The notes under the pieces: model-generated
The model's input: only the letters and a program-made list of their open reading frames with translations
The model's database searches: none
Told to the model about the DNA's origin: nothing
Program-made: the position numbers and the translations under genes
Shown: positions 34,735 through 46,898 of the stretch, one piece after another
Layout of the letters: the number at the start of each line of letters is the position of its first letter
How positions within the stretch are numbered: the stretch's first letter is position 1
DNA from: Trichosphaerium sp. ATCC 40318
Taxonomy: Eukaryota > Discosea > Flabellinia > Trichosidae
Direction: 5' to 3'
Length of the DNA: 64,000 nt
Assembly (NCBI GenBank): GCA_038496445.1
Contig: JALMLS010000165.1
Location: forward strand, 1-64,000

Positions 34735-36318
34735 CTAATAAATCTTTTTGTCCTCTATCTGCACATTTTTTACAAGTTGTCTGTTTTCATCCCAAATCTT
34801 TGAGTTCACCAGTTTATTGTCAACCCACATATCTAGCGCCAATAGTTGTCCATTTTTATACCACCGTTTGATTTCACCATTTGGTTTATCATCAATAAAC
34901 ATTCCTTGCATCTTTAATTGTCCGTTGTCATGCCACTGTTTGCATTCACCATTATTTTTACCATCAGCCATCATTGTTTGTATCCTAAGTTGTCCGTTGT
35001 CATACCACTGTTTGTATTCACCATTATTTTTACCATCAACATACATTGTTTGCATCAAAAGTTGTCCGTTCTCATGCCACTCTTTGTATTCACCATGGTT
35101 TTTATCATCAACCACCATTTTTTGTGTTCTAAGTTGTCCATCTTTGTACCAATCTTTATGCTCACCATTTTCTTTACCATCAACTATCATTATCTGTTCC
35201 CCAAGTTGTCCATTATCATACCACACTTTCCTTTCGCCATTTTCTATACCATCAATGAATGTTACTTGTGCCTTTAGTTGACCATTTTCATACCAGTCTT
35301 TGTATTCACCATTTTGTTTACCATCAATGAACGTTGTTTGTGCCTTTAGTTGACCATTAACATGCCACTCTTTGATTTCACCATTTGGTTTATCATCAAT
35401 AAACATTCCTTGTGTCTTTAATTGTCCGTTGTCATACCACTGTTTGCATTCACCATTATTTTTACCATCAACATACATTGTTTGTGTCAAAAGTTGACCG
35501 TTTTTATGCCACTGTTTGTATTCACCATGGTTTTTATCATCAACCACCATTTTTTGTGTTCTAAGTTGTCCATCTTTGTACCAACCTTTGTGCTCACCAT
35601 TTTCTTTACCATCAACTATCTTTTTTTGTTCATGAAGTTGACCATTAACATACCACTCTTTGTATTCTCCATTTTGTTTATCATCAATAAACATTTGTTC
35701 ATGAAGTTGTCCATTTATGTACCAGCTTATGTATTCACCATTTTCTTTACCATCAACATACATTATTTGCGTCCTAAGTTGTCCGTTCTCATGCCACTCT
35801 TTGTGTTCTCCATGTTTTTTATCATCAACCATCATTACTTGTGTTTTAAGTTGACCGTTTTCATACCACTCTTTATATTCTCCATGGTTTTTATCATTGA
35901 TCATCATATTTTGTGCCTTTAGTTGACCATTTTCATACCACTCTTTGCCTTCGCCAGTCATTTTATCATCAACCCACATTTTTTGTTCCATAATTTGTCC
36001 ATTTTTATACCACTTAGTACATTTTCCTTCCATTTTGCCATTACAGACCATGTACTGTGCACATTTTGCTCCACTCTCATACCACACATTGCGAAGTCCA
36101 TTTTTTGCATGTTGGCAAACTTGTACAGTACCACTGTTATACCATCTGATCCATTTTCCTTTTTTCTCTAATGCTTCATCAAAATGTGTGTTGATTGCTG
36201 CTCTCTTTGATAGAGAATGGAATTTCGTGAATACTTCTTTGTTGAAAGTACAAATGTACTGTTGAAGTTCACATGGGATATCCAATAAACTCATACAAGA
36301 TGGAGAGGAAGAGGACAT
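34735..36318 (-). CDS. F-box-like protein with about 19 YwqK/MORN-like repeats
   Basis: A single uninterrupted exon of 527 codons, unusual in this intron-rich window. The N-terminus (MSLLDIPCELQQYICTF, then SLSKRAAINTHF) matches an F-box-like helix set. From about residue 50 to the end there are 24-residue repeats of the pattern W-Y-x-N-G-Q-L-x-x-Q-x-x-x-x-D-G-K-x-N-G-E-x-K, as in bacterial YwqK and MORN-variant proteins. Repeats 8-11 resemble repeats 14-18 as a block, showing duplication of a higher-order unit. The product is predicted to be a cytosolic beta-rich solenoid presented by an SCF-type ligase (inference). Lack of introns and high Lys, Asn and Gly content would also fit acquisition from bacteria or a large DNA virus. 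Broken relatives lie at 14.0, 57.1 and 61.4 kb. Confidence 0.75.
   Translation of the reverse strand: MSSSSPSCMSLLDIPCELQQYICTFNKEVFTKFHSLSKRAAINTHFDEALEKKGKWIRWYNSGTVQVCQHAKNGLRNVWYESGAKCAQYMVCNGKMEGKCTKWYKNGQIMEQKMWVDDKMTGEGKEWYENGQLKAQNMMINDKNHGEYKEWYENGQLKTQVMMVDDKKHGEHKEWHENGQLRTQIMYVDGKENGEYISWYINGQLHEQMFIDDKQNGEYKEWYVNGQLHEQKKIVDGKENGEHKGWYKDGQLRTQKMVVDDKNHGEYKQWHKNGQLLTQTMYVDGKNNGECKQWYDNGQLKTQGMFIDDKPNGEIKEWHVNGQLKAQTTFIDGKQNGEYKDWYENGQLKAQVTFIDGIENGERKVWYDNGQLGEQIMIVDGKENGEHKDWYKDGQLRTQKMVVDDKNHGEYKEWHENGQLLMQTMYVDGKNNGEYKQWYDNGQLRIQTMMADGKNNGECKQWHDNGQLKMQGMFIDDKPNGEIKRWYKNGQLLALDMWVDNKLVNSKIWDENRQLVKNVQIEDKKIY
34800..36150. repeat. 72-nt tandem repeats
   Basis: About nineteen copies of a 72-nt unit (one is 69 nt) make up the repeat part of the gene. 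Neighbouring copies differ at many sites, but blocks of four to five copies recur. Confidence 0.85.
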
Positions 36319-37957
36319 ACTCTTTCTATTTAAAATCTAGAAGCAAAAAAGATTAATAACAAGATCATAGAGAGGGAAAAATGTTTCAGAGTTTTTGTCT
36401 GTTCTTTGTAAACAAGACAGTAAATACAAACTAGATATAAAAAACCCTTCGCCCAGGTTAACACTACATACTTTAAAATAGACCAGAAGTACCAAAAAAT
36501 AAAACGTGATACTTGGCTTTTTTTTTATTATTACATTTCACGTCATCTTGAGTCACTTTTTAACTCTCTAAAACCTCTCATAATCACTTTGCATGTGTAG
36601 AAATAGCCCGAGTTTGAAGTAAAACAATTTTATCATAATTTTGTAGATTGATGAATTCAGTCGCTGAGACGCCGGCGGTTAGGACCTCAAGGAATGGTTT
36701 GCAGGACAGTTACAATATCTCACAAAAGCTGTTGAAATTTTTTTTCAAATGCGAATTTTTAAAATGTATGTAGTAGCTTGGAACATCGTTTTCGCCTACT
36801 TTGTGCTCACATAAGAAAAAAACCAAATATCACGTGGGTTTTAGTCAAAAACTGGCAAAAAAAAAAAAGTAACTTATGCTCGCAATTCGAAAATACGATG
36901 TAAGGTGGGTTTCAAATACGGTTTCTTCAATGTATCTAAACGTACCGCTTAGGAAACAATCTCAAAACCTTGTAGAGCTCTACAACGTTCAAGCAAGCGC
37001 AATATGTATACCACTACAAGCCAAATAACCTTTGAAAAAAAAGTGAGTTTACAAAACGTGACATCAACATACAAACGTATAATGCTGATTCGATAGTCTT
37101 GGCCTTGTTTCCACTTGATGTATGCTGTCGGTTAGTAGGGTGGAATATTGGGTAATCCCCGTCAACAAAAATCGCGTGTACTATTTATCACCTCCACCTA
37201 TGAAGCTCTTGCGTTCCCATGAGATGTGCTAATTTCTTGAATGATTTATGGTGCGATAAAAACTCAATTTAGTACGTTTTGACCGTTTTATTTTCCCCTG
37301 TTATTTTAAAATGACCCATCACATCTACTTTTTGAGCTCATGCTGGAGGCTCTGGATCTGCTATGTAGAGGCTGATCTATTAATGTGATAGCGTGCTGGG
37401 CACGTGGGTACGAGAACGAACTTTTTTTTTTGTCTATGAACGTCGGAGTCATTTTTTAAGTTGTTTTTACGCAATCACAGGAGTAAATAAACCCAACACA
37501 TTACGCGTCAAGTGTCAGCGTAATTTTGTACTGTAAAAACGACCAACATGTTCGCAAACACAATAAATACAATGTATCTACTGTTCCCGAGCACTTACAA
37601 TCGATTTCGTGTCAATTCGGTTAAGCCGATATTGACCTAAGTGTGAAACAGTTTCAGTTGAGAATTACCTTCGTGGCCTTCCGAAACCCTAAACCTAGTA
37701 AAATTCAGATAAATACGACGCAAAATTCTTAAAATAAGACTCCTTCTATGTCGGCGATTCTTATAATTGTAGTAACAAAGTCAATTTTGGATTTTATTTA
37801 ATTGCGATTAACTTCTTTAAACTTTGCCATGGTACGATACTACAATATGACCGGAAACATCTTCTTTTGGGAACCTGCTTGAACGCTCTACAGAAAGATT
37901 GGTTATTGAGTCCAACAACAAAACAAAGAAGGAACAAAAAAAGGAAAAAACACTTGA
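36319..37957. other. Intergenic, no gene supported
   Basis: About 1.6 kb without convincing coding potential on either strand. It contains ATCACGTGGG near 36830 and GGCACGTGGG near 37400. No tRNA or rRNA signature was recognised. Confidence 0.5.
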
Positions 37958-40396
37958 TTAAACTAATTTTTTGAGCTTCATACCGAGTTTGAAAGATCGT
38001 TGTTCGATATATGTGTCCTCTGTCATATCTTCGAGCATAATATGAGCTACACCCATAAAATCATCTTTTCTAAAAAGGATAATCAGACCAAAGAAACTTA
38101 ATGAAGCTTCAAAAAAAACTTTCGAAAAAAAACATACCCGAACTTATCTTTATCGAACACATCAACAATAAGCATGAGTTCAGAACCAGCAGTTGACATA
38201 GATACACCAGAACTACTAGAACCTCTAGAACTCTTTGGAAGAGCCACCATAGCCTTCAAATCCCAAGTAGGATTAAGAGTCTTTTTGATCACTCTGGATT
38301 TATAAAGAGCTTTCTTTGATGAAGTATTGCTCAAACGAATTTGACAGTACGGATCACTCTTTCCATTTTTATCCTTTGCAGCAAGACCAACACCTCTATG
38401 AACTAGAAAAAGGCGTGAGTTTAAAAAGGAAGATAAAAGACGAATAAAAAAAACAAATTATTCTTACTTGTAATGCCAACTGCCTTTGCTCTCCTTGGTG
38501 GAGGCTTAGGTCGAGGTCCACGTCCTTCGATTAATCTCAAGTAAGTAGGATGAGTGGCCATGATACCTTGGATCCTTGGTGCAAGATCCTTGGCCATGCT
38601 GCCTGTAGCTGGCTCACTAAAACACATCAGCAAGAAAAAAATAACAAACCAAAACTAAAGAAAATCCAACACCTACCCAATCGCCCATAGAAGCCAACCT
38701 GTCCTTGTCCATATCAAAGCAGCCATAATTTGAGCGTTAGTATCCGCTAACTCCGCTAAACCACTCGAGTAAGCACTACAAGAAAAAAAAATCGAGAAAA
38801 ATAAAACCATACCACGTGACGACAAACTGTAGCGGCATTTCTCGCTCTTAGTATCATTTTCAACAAGACGAACATACGCATTTTTGATATCTCTAAATTT
38901 ACCACCACTGCTGTAAATAGTAACCTACAATACTGATTAAAAGAAAACTAATAAAAGCAAAGAAACAAAAAAACAAAGAAAAAATTAGGAAATCAAAAAA
39001 AACCGTTTGGCTGTCGTACCGAAAAGAAGAGGTCCAAGTATTCTCTTGGTAATGCATTTAGTTTAACCCATATCATTTCATCATCACCAGATCCAGCACC
39101 AGTTAAATTATCTCCACTAAGAGCAACAGCACCTCCACAAGCTTTTTTGTTCGAAAAACTAACAATATGTGATTTCTGCCCTCCGTAAACAACACAACTA
39201 GCATCAAGATCCCAAGCTTTTTTACCAATATCCCAACCAAGTCCAAGAGTAATTTTACCAGTACCAGTGGCAAGAGCATAAGTATCATCTAAGAGACATT
39301 AGTGCCAAAAACCCGCTCAAAGTGTCTTTTATACCTTTATGCATTTGAAACGTTGGTTGCGGTCCAGAAGGTATAGGTGACGGTGTAGTAACACCGCTAT
39401 CTAATAGAAGCTTTTGAATGAATGGTATGGCTTGCTTGAATGTACGAGCTAAATAGAATAAGTATTTCTGAGACTATTAAAAACGAAGCAATAAAAAAAC
39501 ACAAAACTATTTCAGCAATAAAAAATAAGAAAAAGAAAACTGTTGCTCACCATTTACTGGCATGCCAATATTCTTTAACTCCCAGTTATTAGTTCCCTTT
39601 GTACGGTATAATATAGCCATAATAATACCATGAGCATTACCAGCTGCAGCGACCTGCAAATCACCCAAAACTATCAAAAAATAAAAAATTAATACCGGTT
39701 CACAAATAACAAATAAAACTGCGATACCTCGGTTCAGTGCAGGTTCGTATATGTAGCATGCTGCTGAATGAAGGTCTTGAAGACTCCTTTGGTTGTAGCA
39801 GGTAACTGTCAAGCCAAGAGCAGTCACACAAGGGTGTAATTGACTCAAATTAACCATTATGTACTCATCGTCACCTTGAGCAGCTCCATCCCTGTTGTCA
39901 CCTAAACAAACGTGAGTTAATGATCTTAGAGCTTAATAAAAATATCTCCGGTGATGGGGCGTTTAAACGTTGATTGGAGTTAATACAATAACGACAACAC
40001 GAAGTGCAAGGTATACGTTATGGGAACAAAGCGACCCGAATGGTTTTGGGTAAAACAATAGGTTGAAATCGCACCAGAGTGAATAATTGAGTCGTCGTTG
40101 CTATGTAGTTTGTTGTAGAATACAGCATCTAGAAGGCTACCATGCTACAAGGACAAATTAGTTCTGATGGTTGATTTACATTGTAGGGCATCGCAAAGCG
40201 ACCATACTTGGTCGTAGACGGTAATAGATGCGTCTAAATCTACTGGGTCGCTAACACCTTGGAAATCCCATCTTAAACCGAGCTTAATAGCAGCTCTGCC
40301 ATCAATGGCCGCTGTTTGTTGCTGAGCGAGATGAAATTGATCTTTTTATTATTAGCTAATAAAAGGCAATTTGGTAGAACCAACCGTACCAGCCAT
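37958..40396 (-). CDS. TerD-TerD-C2 domain protein
   Basis: About ten exons join in phase. The start is MAAAIDGRAAIKLGLRWDFQ. First TerD domain: DLDASITVYD, then HSGDNRDGAAQGDDEYIMV, QRSLQDLHSA and AAAGNAHGIIMAILYR. A Pro-rich linker follows (TTPSPIPSGPQP). Second TerD domain: ITLGLGWDIGKKAWDLDASC, VALSGDNLTGAGSGDDEMIW and the SSGGKFRDIKNAYVRLVE end. A basic Pro-rich hinge (GPRPKPPPRRAKAVG) leads to a C2 domain: GKSDPYCQIRL, YKSRVIKKTLNPTWDLKA and IVDVFDKDKFGKDDFMG. TerD folds bind Ca2+ and occur in bacterial stress proteins and in Dictyostelium CABP1. The C2 part adds Ca2+-dependent membrane binding. Likely a Ca2+-responsive membrane-recruited stress protein. A GT-AG intron lies between each conserved block. 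Confidence 0.85.
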
Positions 40397-40503
40397 TACG
40401 CTATGTTATGTTACTAATTGTAGCGTCAACAAGTGAGTTACCTGCCTTAGAGACGCTTAACTCGTGTCAAAAAAACGTGAACAATCCATTGAAACTTCTT
40501 CTA

Positions 40504-43055
40504 ATGCATCAACGATTAGTGCTTCTTGCGTTATTGGTGTTTGTTTCATTTTGCGGAGCCCAGAACTCCATTCCTGATGAAGATTGGGATTATGTAACAG
40601 TCCGACAGAGCGCTCATATGTTCTGGTACGAATTCTAAAGCATACTTACGTAGTAATCGGCGTTAGGTGGTTATATGGTAGCGATGACGCTTCAACACGC
40701 ACACAAAAGCCTCTTGTACTTTGGTAAGCACTTATTGTTCAAATTCCCTTCAAAAACTATCTGAAAGATTCTACGCACTGGTGCTCATTTCTTTTAGGCT
40801 CCAAGGCGGTCCGGGCGGTAGTAGTACAGGTAAACCACACCAGAAATTCCATTTTGCTTAAAACCAACTAGGATTCGGTAACTTCCTTGAAATTGGCCCT
40901 TTGAACTCTGGTACGCTTTTAATTCCCAACCTGAGGACTTTCCTCGCTTACAATCGTATTAGACCTTCAACCTCGCAAATACTCTTGGACTAAGCTGTAC
41001 GACTTAGAAGAAGCCGTTTTTATCATTCTCGCTTCATTTTAACGGTTTGACATTTAATTTCAGTGCAAATCTCCTCTTCGTCGATAATCCAGTCGGAACA
41101 GGTTACTCTTACGTAACTGATGACAAGTACGCAACAATTTTCGTGCTAGAACGTTCTCTAAGACATTGAAAATTAGAACGATTTTTTTTTTAACTTTTTG
41201 AACTATTTAGCGCCTACACTGTCAATGAGGCTCAAATTGCAGAAGATCTTTTGACATTACTCAAAGCATTCCTTAACAAATATCCTGATTTTCAAACGAC
41301 ACCATTCTATATATTCTCTGAGTCATACGGTATGTTACATTAAATACTTTTTTCAGAAATTTGTTTTTTGGGTTTTTTTTTTGTCACGTGACATGATATT
41401 TGTGTTTTTCCAAAATGACGCGAATGGATAGGGTTGCCTATTTGGTATTTTTTCATTATTTTTGTCAATCATGAGCAACAGTGCCTTTAGAAATTGATAC
41501 TACTAGAGTAGTTGTTTTTTAGTCTTTTCTTTTTTTCTTATCTTATGCTTTTACTAGGTGGTAAGATGGCTGCTTCTTTCGCTAAGAGACTTCATATTGC
41601 TATTAAAGATGGTGAGATAAAATCAAACTTAGCAGGTGTAAGTCATAGGGGATTGATCCACCAAACACTATTTTTTGTACTCAATATTTCGTTCCTACTA
41701 ACAAAGCATTGTTTAGGTAGCAATGGGTGACTCATGGATTCGTCCAATATCTTTTGTTAACACATGGGGTGAATATTTGTTACAAACTGCATCAACTGAC
41801 CAAAAGGGATACAACGCTGTAAGTACAGTGCTAAATTTATTCACAAAAAAGAATGCATTTTAATGGCTCTTAACCACGACCTTACGAACTTTTAGATCCA
41901 AAAATCGGCTGCCATATGCGCTGATGCTGTTAAAAGAAAAGACTGGGCTAATGCCACAAACCTTTGGGGTAACGTCGAGCAAGTAGTAGAAAACGTACTA
42001 AAGATTTTCGCTTTCAATCCAAAAAAAAAGACAAATTTTGATAAAAGGCTTTAAATTTCATCATTCTACAAATCTATATCTCTTTGTTTCTGTTAGAATA
42101 TCTTTATATATGTAATGCTAATTGTTACTTTTGTAGGAGTCAAACGGTGTCAGCTTTTACAATATTTTGGAAGCAAGAACAATGCCTAAAGAAAATAAAA
42201 AAACACTCAGCCCTATTGAAGCACTCAAGGCTCGTCATAATACTCCATTGAACTCAGAAGCAGATTTACCAATAATCATGAATGGTAAAATTCGTGCAAA
42301 GCTCGGTACGCTCTATTTTTTAACATCATAAAAGACTAGTAAAGATTTATAACTTTTTCTAAATCCGCAATGGTTTTCTAGCTTCTTATGTTTTGTAGGT
42401 ATCATTCCTAAAAATGTTACCTGGGGTGCTCAATCTGGTAAAGTTTTCGAGAAATTATCAGTAGATTTTATGCAAGAGGTTGTTGATACAGTAGATTATC
42501 TCTTACAAGCAGGTAAGCTCTTTGCTAAGGAAGTAACAAGTCTTTTTATCTCCATGTCAGCTGCTTATTTATAAATCGCTCTAGATGACCTTAAAGTTGT
42601 TGTATACTCTGGAAACCTAGATTTAATATGTTGTACAACTGGTACAATGGACTGGTACGTGTTTTATACCTTGTGTGTTGCATTGATTAAGCATTGCAAA
42701 AGAAGTCAAACAAAATCTGTTTTTTCGATCATTGTTTTCTTTATTTATCAGCAAGTACTTATTCCTTTTATAGGTTGGAGAGATTAAATTGGGAGGGATA
42801 TAATACGGTTGCTTCTATGGATCGTAAACCATTTGCAAAATATGGAGGAAGTAACGAAATTGGCGGATTTTATAAAACATATAAGACATTTTCTTTTTAC
42901 AGCATTATCGCTGCTGGACATATGGTACACCCTGCGTCCCTTCTTTCACTTTTGGATAACAAGTGACATTTTTCTTATTTCTTTTTCACTTTTAGGTACC
43001 TGCTGATCAACCAGAAGCAGCTCTATCATTACTTCAATCTGTAATCGAGTCATGA
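40504..43055 (+). CDS. Serine carboxypeptidase (S10, SCPEP1-like)
   Basis: The signal peptide MHQRLVLLALLVFVSFCGAQ decides the start at 40504, although an upstream in-frame ATG exists at 40408. Motifs in order: PLVLWLQGGPGGSSTGFGNF (oxyanion region), NLLFVDNPVGTGYSYV, catalytic Ser in FYIFSESYGGKMAASFAKR, GDSWIRPISFVNTWGEYL, catalytic Asp in VYSGNLDLI and catalytic His in AAGHMVPADQPEAAL. The order and wording match retinoid-inducible serine carboxypeptidases. About a dozen short introns join in phase. One intron near 41384 carries GTCACGTGAC. Expected in the lysosome or secreted, trimming C-terminal residues from peptides. Complete and apparently active. Confidence 0.88.
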
Positions 43056-43197
43056 ACATAAAAACCTTTTTTGTTCAAAGAAGTCGCTTTTAACCTCTTT
43101 ACACTACTTTGAATAAATAGTTTAATTTTCTAATACCCTGCGTATTTATATATCAGTACACTAGCTTCAACTGTTTACACTATTTATTTGATGATTA

Positions 43198-43668
43198 TCA
43201 GCGTATACGCTTTAATTCAGCAGTTAGAACATTCTCACCAGCAACACTTGCAAAAATACCATCATCTTCACCATCACGTGGTTGAACCCATTGAACTAGT
43301 GTATTCGTATCATCAACTAGTTCATATCCTTCTGTATCTTCATAAAAATGTTCCTCAGATGACTCCTCAACATCACTATCACTCTTACTTCCTGAGTTTT
43401 CGCAAAGTCTTTTTTCCTTTGGAAACTTGTAAGGTACAGGCTTGAATCCTTGCGCTAGCTCGATTGCGTTCATTTTAGAAGATGCTATACCAATAATCGT
43501 TGCGTTTGCGTTAGATGGAAGATAACTATCATGAAATCTATCAGATCCAGTCCCTTGACATACTTCTCTATGCCAAACAATCCATGCGCCTATAAGTGGC
43601 TCGGTTTTTCTTTTTTTTGGAACAGAGTCTACTGTTAAATCAATAACTGCTTTCCTCTTTCTGCTCAT
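43198..43668 (-). CDS. Acidic, probably nuclear protein of unknown function
   Basis: A single exon of 156 codons starting MSRKRKAVIDLTVD. The sequence KKRKTEPL near residue 20 looks like a nuclear localisation signal. VIDLTVDS resembles a SUMO-interaction motif (hydrophobic core V-I-D-L). The C-terminal half is acidic (DSDVEESSEEHFYEDTEGYE). I recognise no catalytic domain. The conserved-looking core GAWIVWHREVCQGTGSDRF could be a small folded region. It lies tail-to-tail with the carboxypeptidase, and the 3' ends are about 140 bp apart. Confidence 0.6.
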   Translation of the reverse strand: MSRKRKAVIDLTVDSVPKKRKTEPLIGAWIVWHREVCQGTGSDRFHDSYLPSNANATIIGIASSKMNAIELAQGFKPVPYKFPKEKRLCENSGSKSDSDVEESSEEHFYEDTEGYELVDDTNTLVQWVQPRDGEDDGIFASVAGENVLTAELKRIR

Positions 43669-43881
43669 AAACGCTACGAAGTTATGGAGACTCTGCTTTT
43701 AGGTTGTTTTGCTTCGAAGAATTAAAGACTTATAATGGCTTAACTTGGCTTGACGTACGCGCACGTGGATAAAATAATACGACGATAAAAATAGAGTACA
43801 CGTATAAGATAAAAGCGAGAAAATAACGGTGATGCAATGTAGTAGATGCACATGTGACTTAAGCATTTTATTGAGAATAGT

Positions 43882-45850
43882 CTAAAACATCAATAAAGTA
43901 CTTGAATAAAAGAATGGTTTAAAAAATTGAGATAAATGCCTCATAAATTGTCTCTGTACAATTGTTCGAAAGAGAAAAAAGCCTATACCAGCATACATAC
44001 TCCCTGAACTATAAAGTACACCAATATCATTAAATAATGATCCTGTCATCAAACTAGAGGCTTGTGCTGTACCTACCACTCAAAGTTAGAACTAAAAGAG
44101 GCAGGAAGAAGAGGAAGATAAGGAGAAAAAAAGAAGAAAAAAAGAAGAAGTACCGATTAGCATTTGTCTTCTACTAAGGACGTATAAAGGGTATGTGATT
44201 AAAGGACCTGTAATAAATACTATAGATCCAGCTACTAAACTACCAAGGGGTGATATGTGTTTCTTAATTTTTTTGGAACATTTTTCTACCATTTCGCTCC
44301 ATTTTGAGTCAAGCAGTTTTGCTTGTTCTTTTAGGGTTTCTTTATCTGTCTTTTCTTTATTTTCTTCCTCTTCTACATTATCTTCATCTAATTCATTATC
44401 TTCACTAGTGTTATTATCGATATTCTCATCATTAGAGCTATTCTCTTCTTCGTCATCTTGAATAGGTTCAATAGAAATAGCCGGTACGCTATCTTCTTTC
44501 CAATAGTCGTAGAACACTAACCAACACTCTTTTGCCACTTTGAACATTGGTTTAAAACACTCCCATGCGATAGAATGAATACCAAATGTAACAACAGAAT
44601 GTAGAATTACACTTACTAGACCCTACAAACAAGAGATTAAAAAAAAAAAAAAAAAAAAAGAGCAACCAAAGTAAGAAAGTTATTTTAAGAACGCCACACG
44701 TGATTGGCTCCCTGGTTTTTTTAAACTCTCTACGAGTAATTTTTTTGCGTATCTTTTCATAGTAAATACATAGCAAATGAGGGATTAAATGATCCAGGAG
44801 AATCGTTAAACTTTTGTTCAACAAAAAAAAAAAGTCACTATTTAAACATACTGTATTAGCAGCCCAAAGACCTTCTTGGTACACTTCTTTTGATATTGCA
44901 GCAACCGATCCCCATTTCATATTCTCAGGTATCATTGGTCTTGTTACAGCACGAACATATATTTTTGTCAAAGGAAATGTGACAACGGATGCAATTCCTG
45001 TCACAACAATTTCATACGACCAACGACTCCACCACCCCTATACATATATTAATAAGACGCCCTAATAATAACACCATAGAATAGGGTATGATATAGGCTT
45101 CCTATTGTGGTACTAAACGCACCTGAAATCGCTCTATGAACTGTACAATTTTATTGCTAAGTTCTTGAACAAAAGATGGCATTTCCTTTGGAAGCTCCAT
45201 TAGTCTCAAGTTTTTACCTCTACAAAGCGTCAATATTTACTTTACAACCAATTTAGCCTGTTTTGCGCGTTTTAGACGCTCTGAAAGATACCTTTTTGAG
45301 AAATGGTCGTAAATGCTTGGCAACTCGATTTTCGGTATCCATAACATTATGAGTTGCTTTACAGAGAAGAATGAAACTATTGAAACGCCATACAAGCATA
45401 ATACCTAAATGAGTTTACATTGTGATTTTGAATATATTTGTAGTGATTACGCCTAGTTTTAAGCGTAGGGCGACATGTATAAAATAATTTGACCACGGTG
45501 ACGCGCTATAAAGTACGATTTGTCGCGTATTGATAATTACTTACGTCTGGGGCACAAAATAACATCCATACGTCACTAGGCACAACAACTCCAGTAATCG
45601 AACCTGTAAACACTCAGATCATGATTGTTATAGCGTTGGCGTTATCGTACGAGTGTAATACCATCGACATTGTACATCCCAAGCAGCGGAGCCTGTAACA
45701 TAGTCAAAAATTGGATTTTCCTCGTAATAATATGATATTGTCACCTATAAGCGCAATATATGATGCTAATGGAGACAAAGGCGTAGAAAACTTCCAAGGC
45801 TGAAAAAGCCTCATAGGGTCGTCATCGTCGCTATCGTAGTCGTCAGCCAT
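43882..45850 (-). CDS. Mitochondrial carrier-like outer-membrane protein (MTCH/Ugo1-like)
   Basis: Seven or eight exons. The start MADDYDSDDDDPMRLFQPWK gives an acidic head. Several blocks of hydrophobic helices follow, including EIVVTGIASVVTFPLTKIYV with the degenerate carrier motif P-x-x-x-x-x, a matrix-type helix MKWGSVAAISKEVYQEGLWA and a C-terminal SLVAGSIVFITGPLITYPL. This pattern of poorly kept P-x-D/E-x-x-K/R motifs is seen in mitochondrial carrier homologues and Ugo1/SLC25A46-like proteins rather than true transporters. A long acidic insert (EENSSNDENIDNNTSEDN and more) sits between two of the blocks. The proposed first intron is long (about 170 nt). Likely in the mitochondrial outer membrane. 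Substrate transport is unproven. Confidence 0.6.
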
Positions 45851-45959
45851 GAGCTATGTAAGTCTCCAATCACTTTTGACAAGAAAGGCACATCAAATCA
45901 AGAAAAAAAGTCAATTCCTTTCGTGTCGTTGAAACACAACGCCAAGTTATTTTTAGCAA

Positions 45960-46288
45960 TGGGAGCTATTCTTACTGCAGGAGCGTATTCAGCTGGAGGA
46001 ATGAGGACTTATAGGTTCGCTTTTGAAGGAGACGATAAAACAAAATCAAACGGCACTGTTTCGCGTTGTTTCACAGAGGGGTTTGCTAGAAGAGTAGAAA
46101 CAGGAACATTCGAAATAGTAGAGAGTTTTATTGTTTGCACTTTTACGCGTTGGAAACACTACGGAGCGTATGGTGGAGAGGTTGATGGTATTATAGAGAA
46201 CCCAGTGGTTAAAAAATGTTCTTTTGACCTTAAAGAAAACGCTATCACTGTAGATGGAGTTGTATTCAAAGGTCCAAAGCAATCATAG
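45960..46288 (+). CDS. Small protein of unknown function
   Basis: The open frame runs MGAILTAGAYSAGGMRTYRF to VVFKGPKQS. The first in-frame ATG is at 45960, giving 109 residues. Codons upstream remain open, so a 5' exon is possible. An ATG at 45849 followed by a gtaagt intron would join in phase but would overlap the divergent gene's own start codon. The N-terminal 15 residues are a weak hydrophobic stretch, and the rest has beta-rich character (CSFDLKENAITVDGVVF). Not recognised. It is head-to-head with the mitochondrial carrier-like gene. Confidence 0.5.
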
Positions 46289-46898
46289 CCTGTGCAAACA
46301 CATACAAAATCGCAACTTGTAAAAATAAAAAAACTAAAACTAGCAACATTATTCTTTCAGCTCTTACGTTCTATGCGTGCGTGTATACTAATTTCTAAGC
46401 AATACCAAGTCTTGAATTGATGCTTAACCATTTCATGGGTAATGGAGTAGCAGGTATAAGTTATGTTCACGTGGAGGGGCAAGTTTTTCTGCCTACTGCT
46501 AACTTTTTTTATGGCATTGCCGTTACAAAACGTACACAAGCGTTGGAACTACTACGTTTTTGCTAAATAGGTTTGAGGCCCGAAATACTATAGTTGTTAT
46601 AGCTGACAGGCCAACATAAAAGCCGAGCAACAAACTCCGTTTATCATGTGATTCAAGTTTAGGATAGAGCACCTCTAATTATTTCTGTGGCTCCTTGGAG
46701 CTTAACTGTTTACACGTGGTTCCACATGACGATTCCTAGTTCCTATGATGTATTCTCAACGTATAGTCAAGCTAGTTGGTTACAGCTAATACGAGGAAGT
46801 CCGAGCTATGCTTCGCTTAGTTGTTATCTATGGAGGCTCACACCCGAAACTTTTGACTTAAGTTATTGCTTGTGCAGTATTATTGTAACTATTCAACC
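46289..46898. other. Intergenic, no gene supported
   Basis: Upstream region of the GPCR gene with CACGTGG words near 46469 and 46712. A frame at 46687-46896 lacks family motifs. Confidence 0.45.

Noticed and set aside
34748-36265. Several plus-strand frames opposite the YwqK gene
   Set aside because: They are shadows of a 72-nt repeat. The residue patterns are low-complexity and hydrophobic, and the minus frame is continuous for 527 codons.
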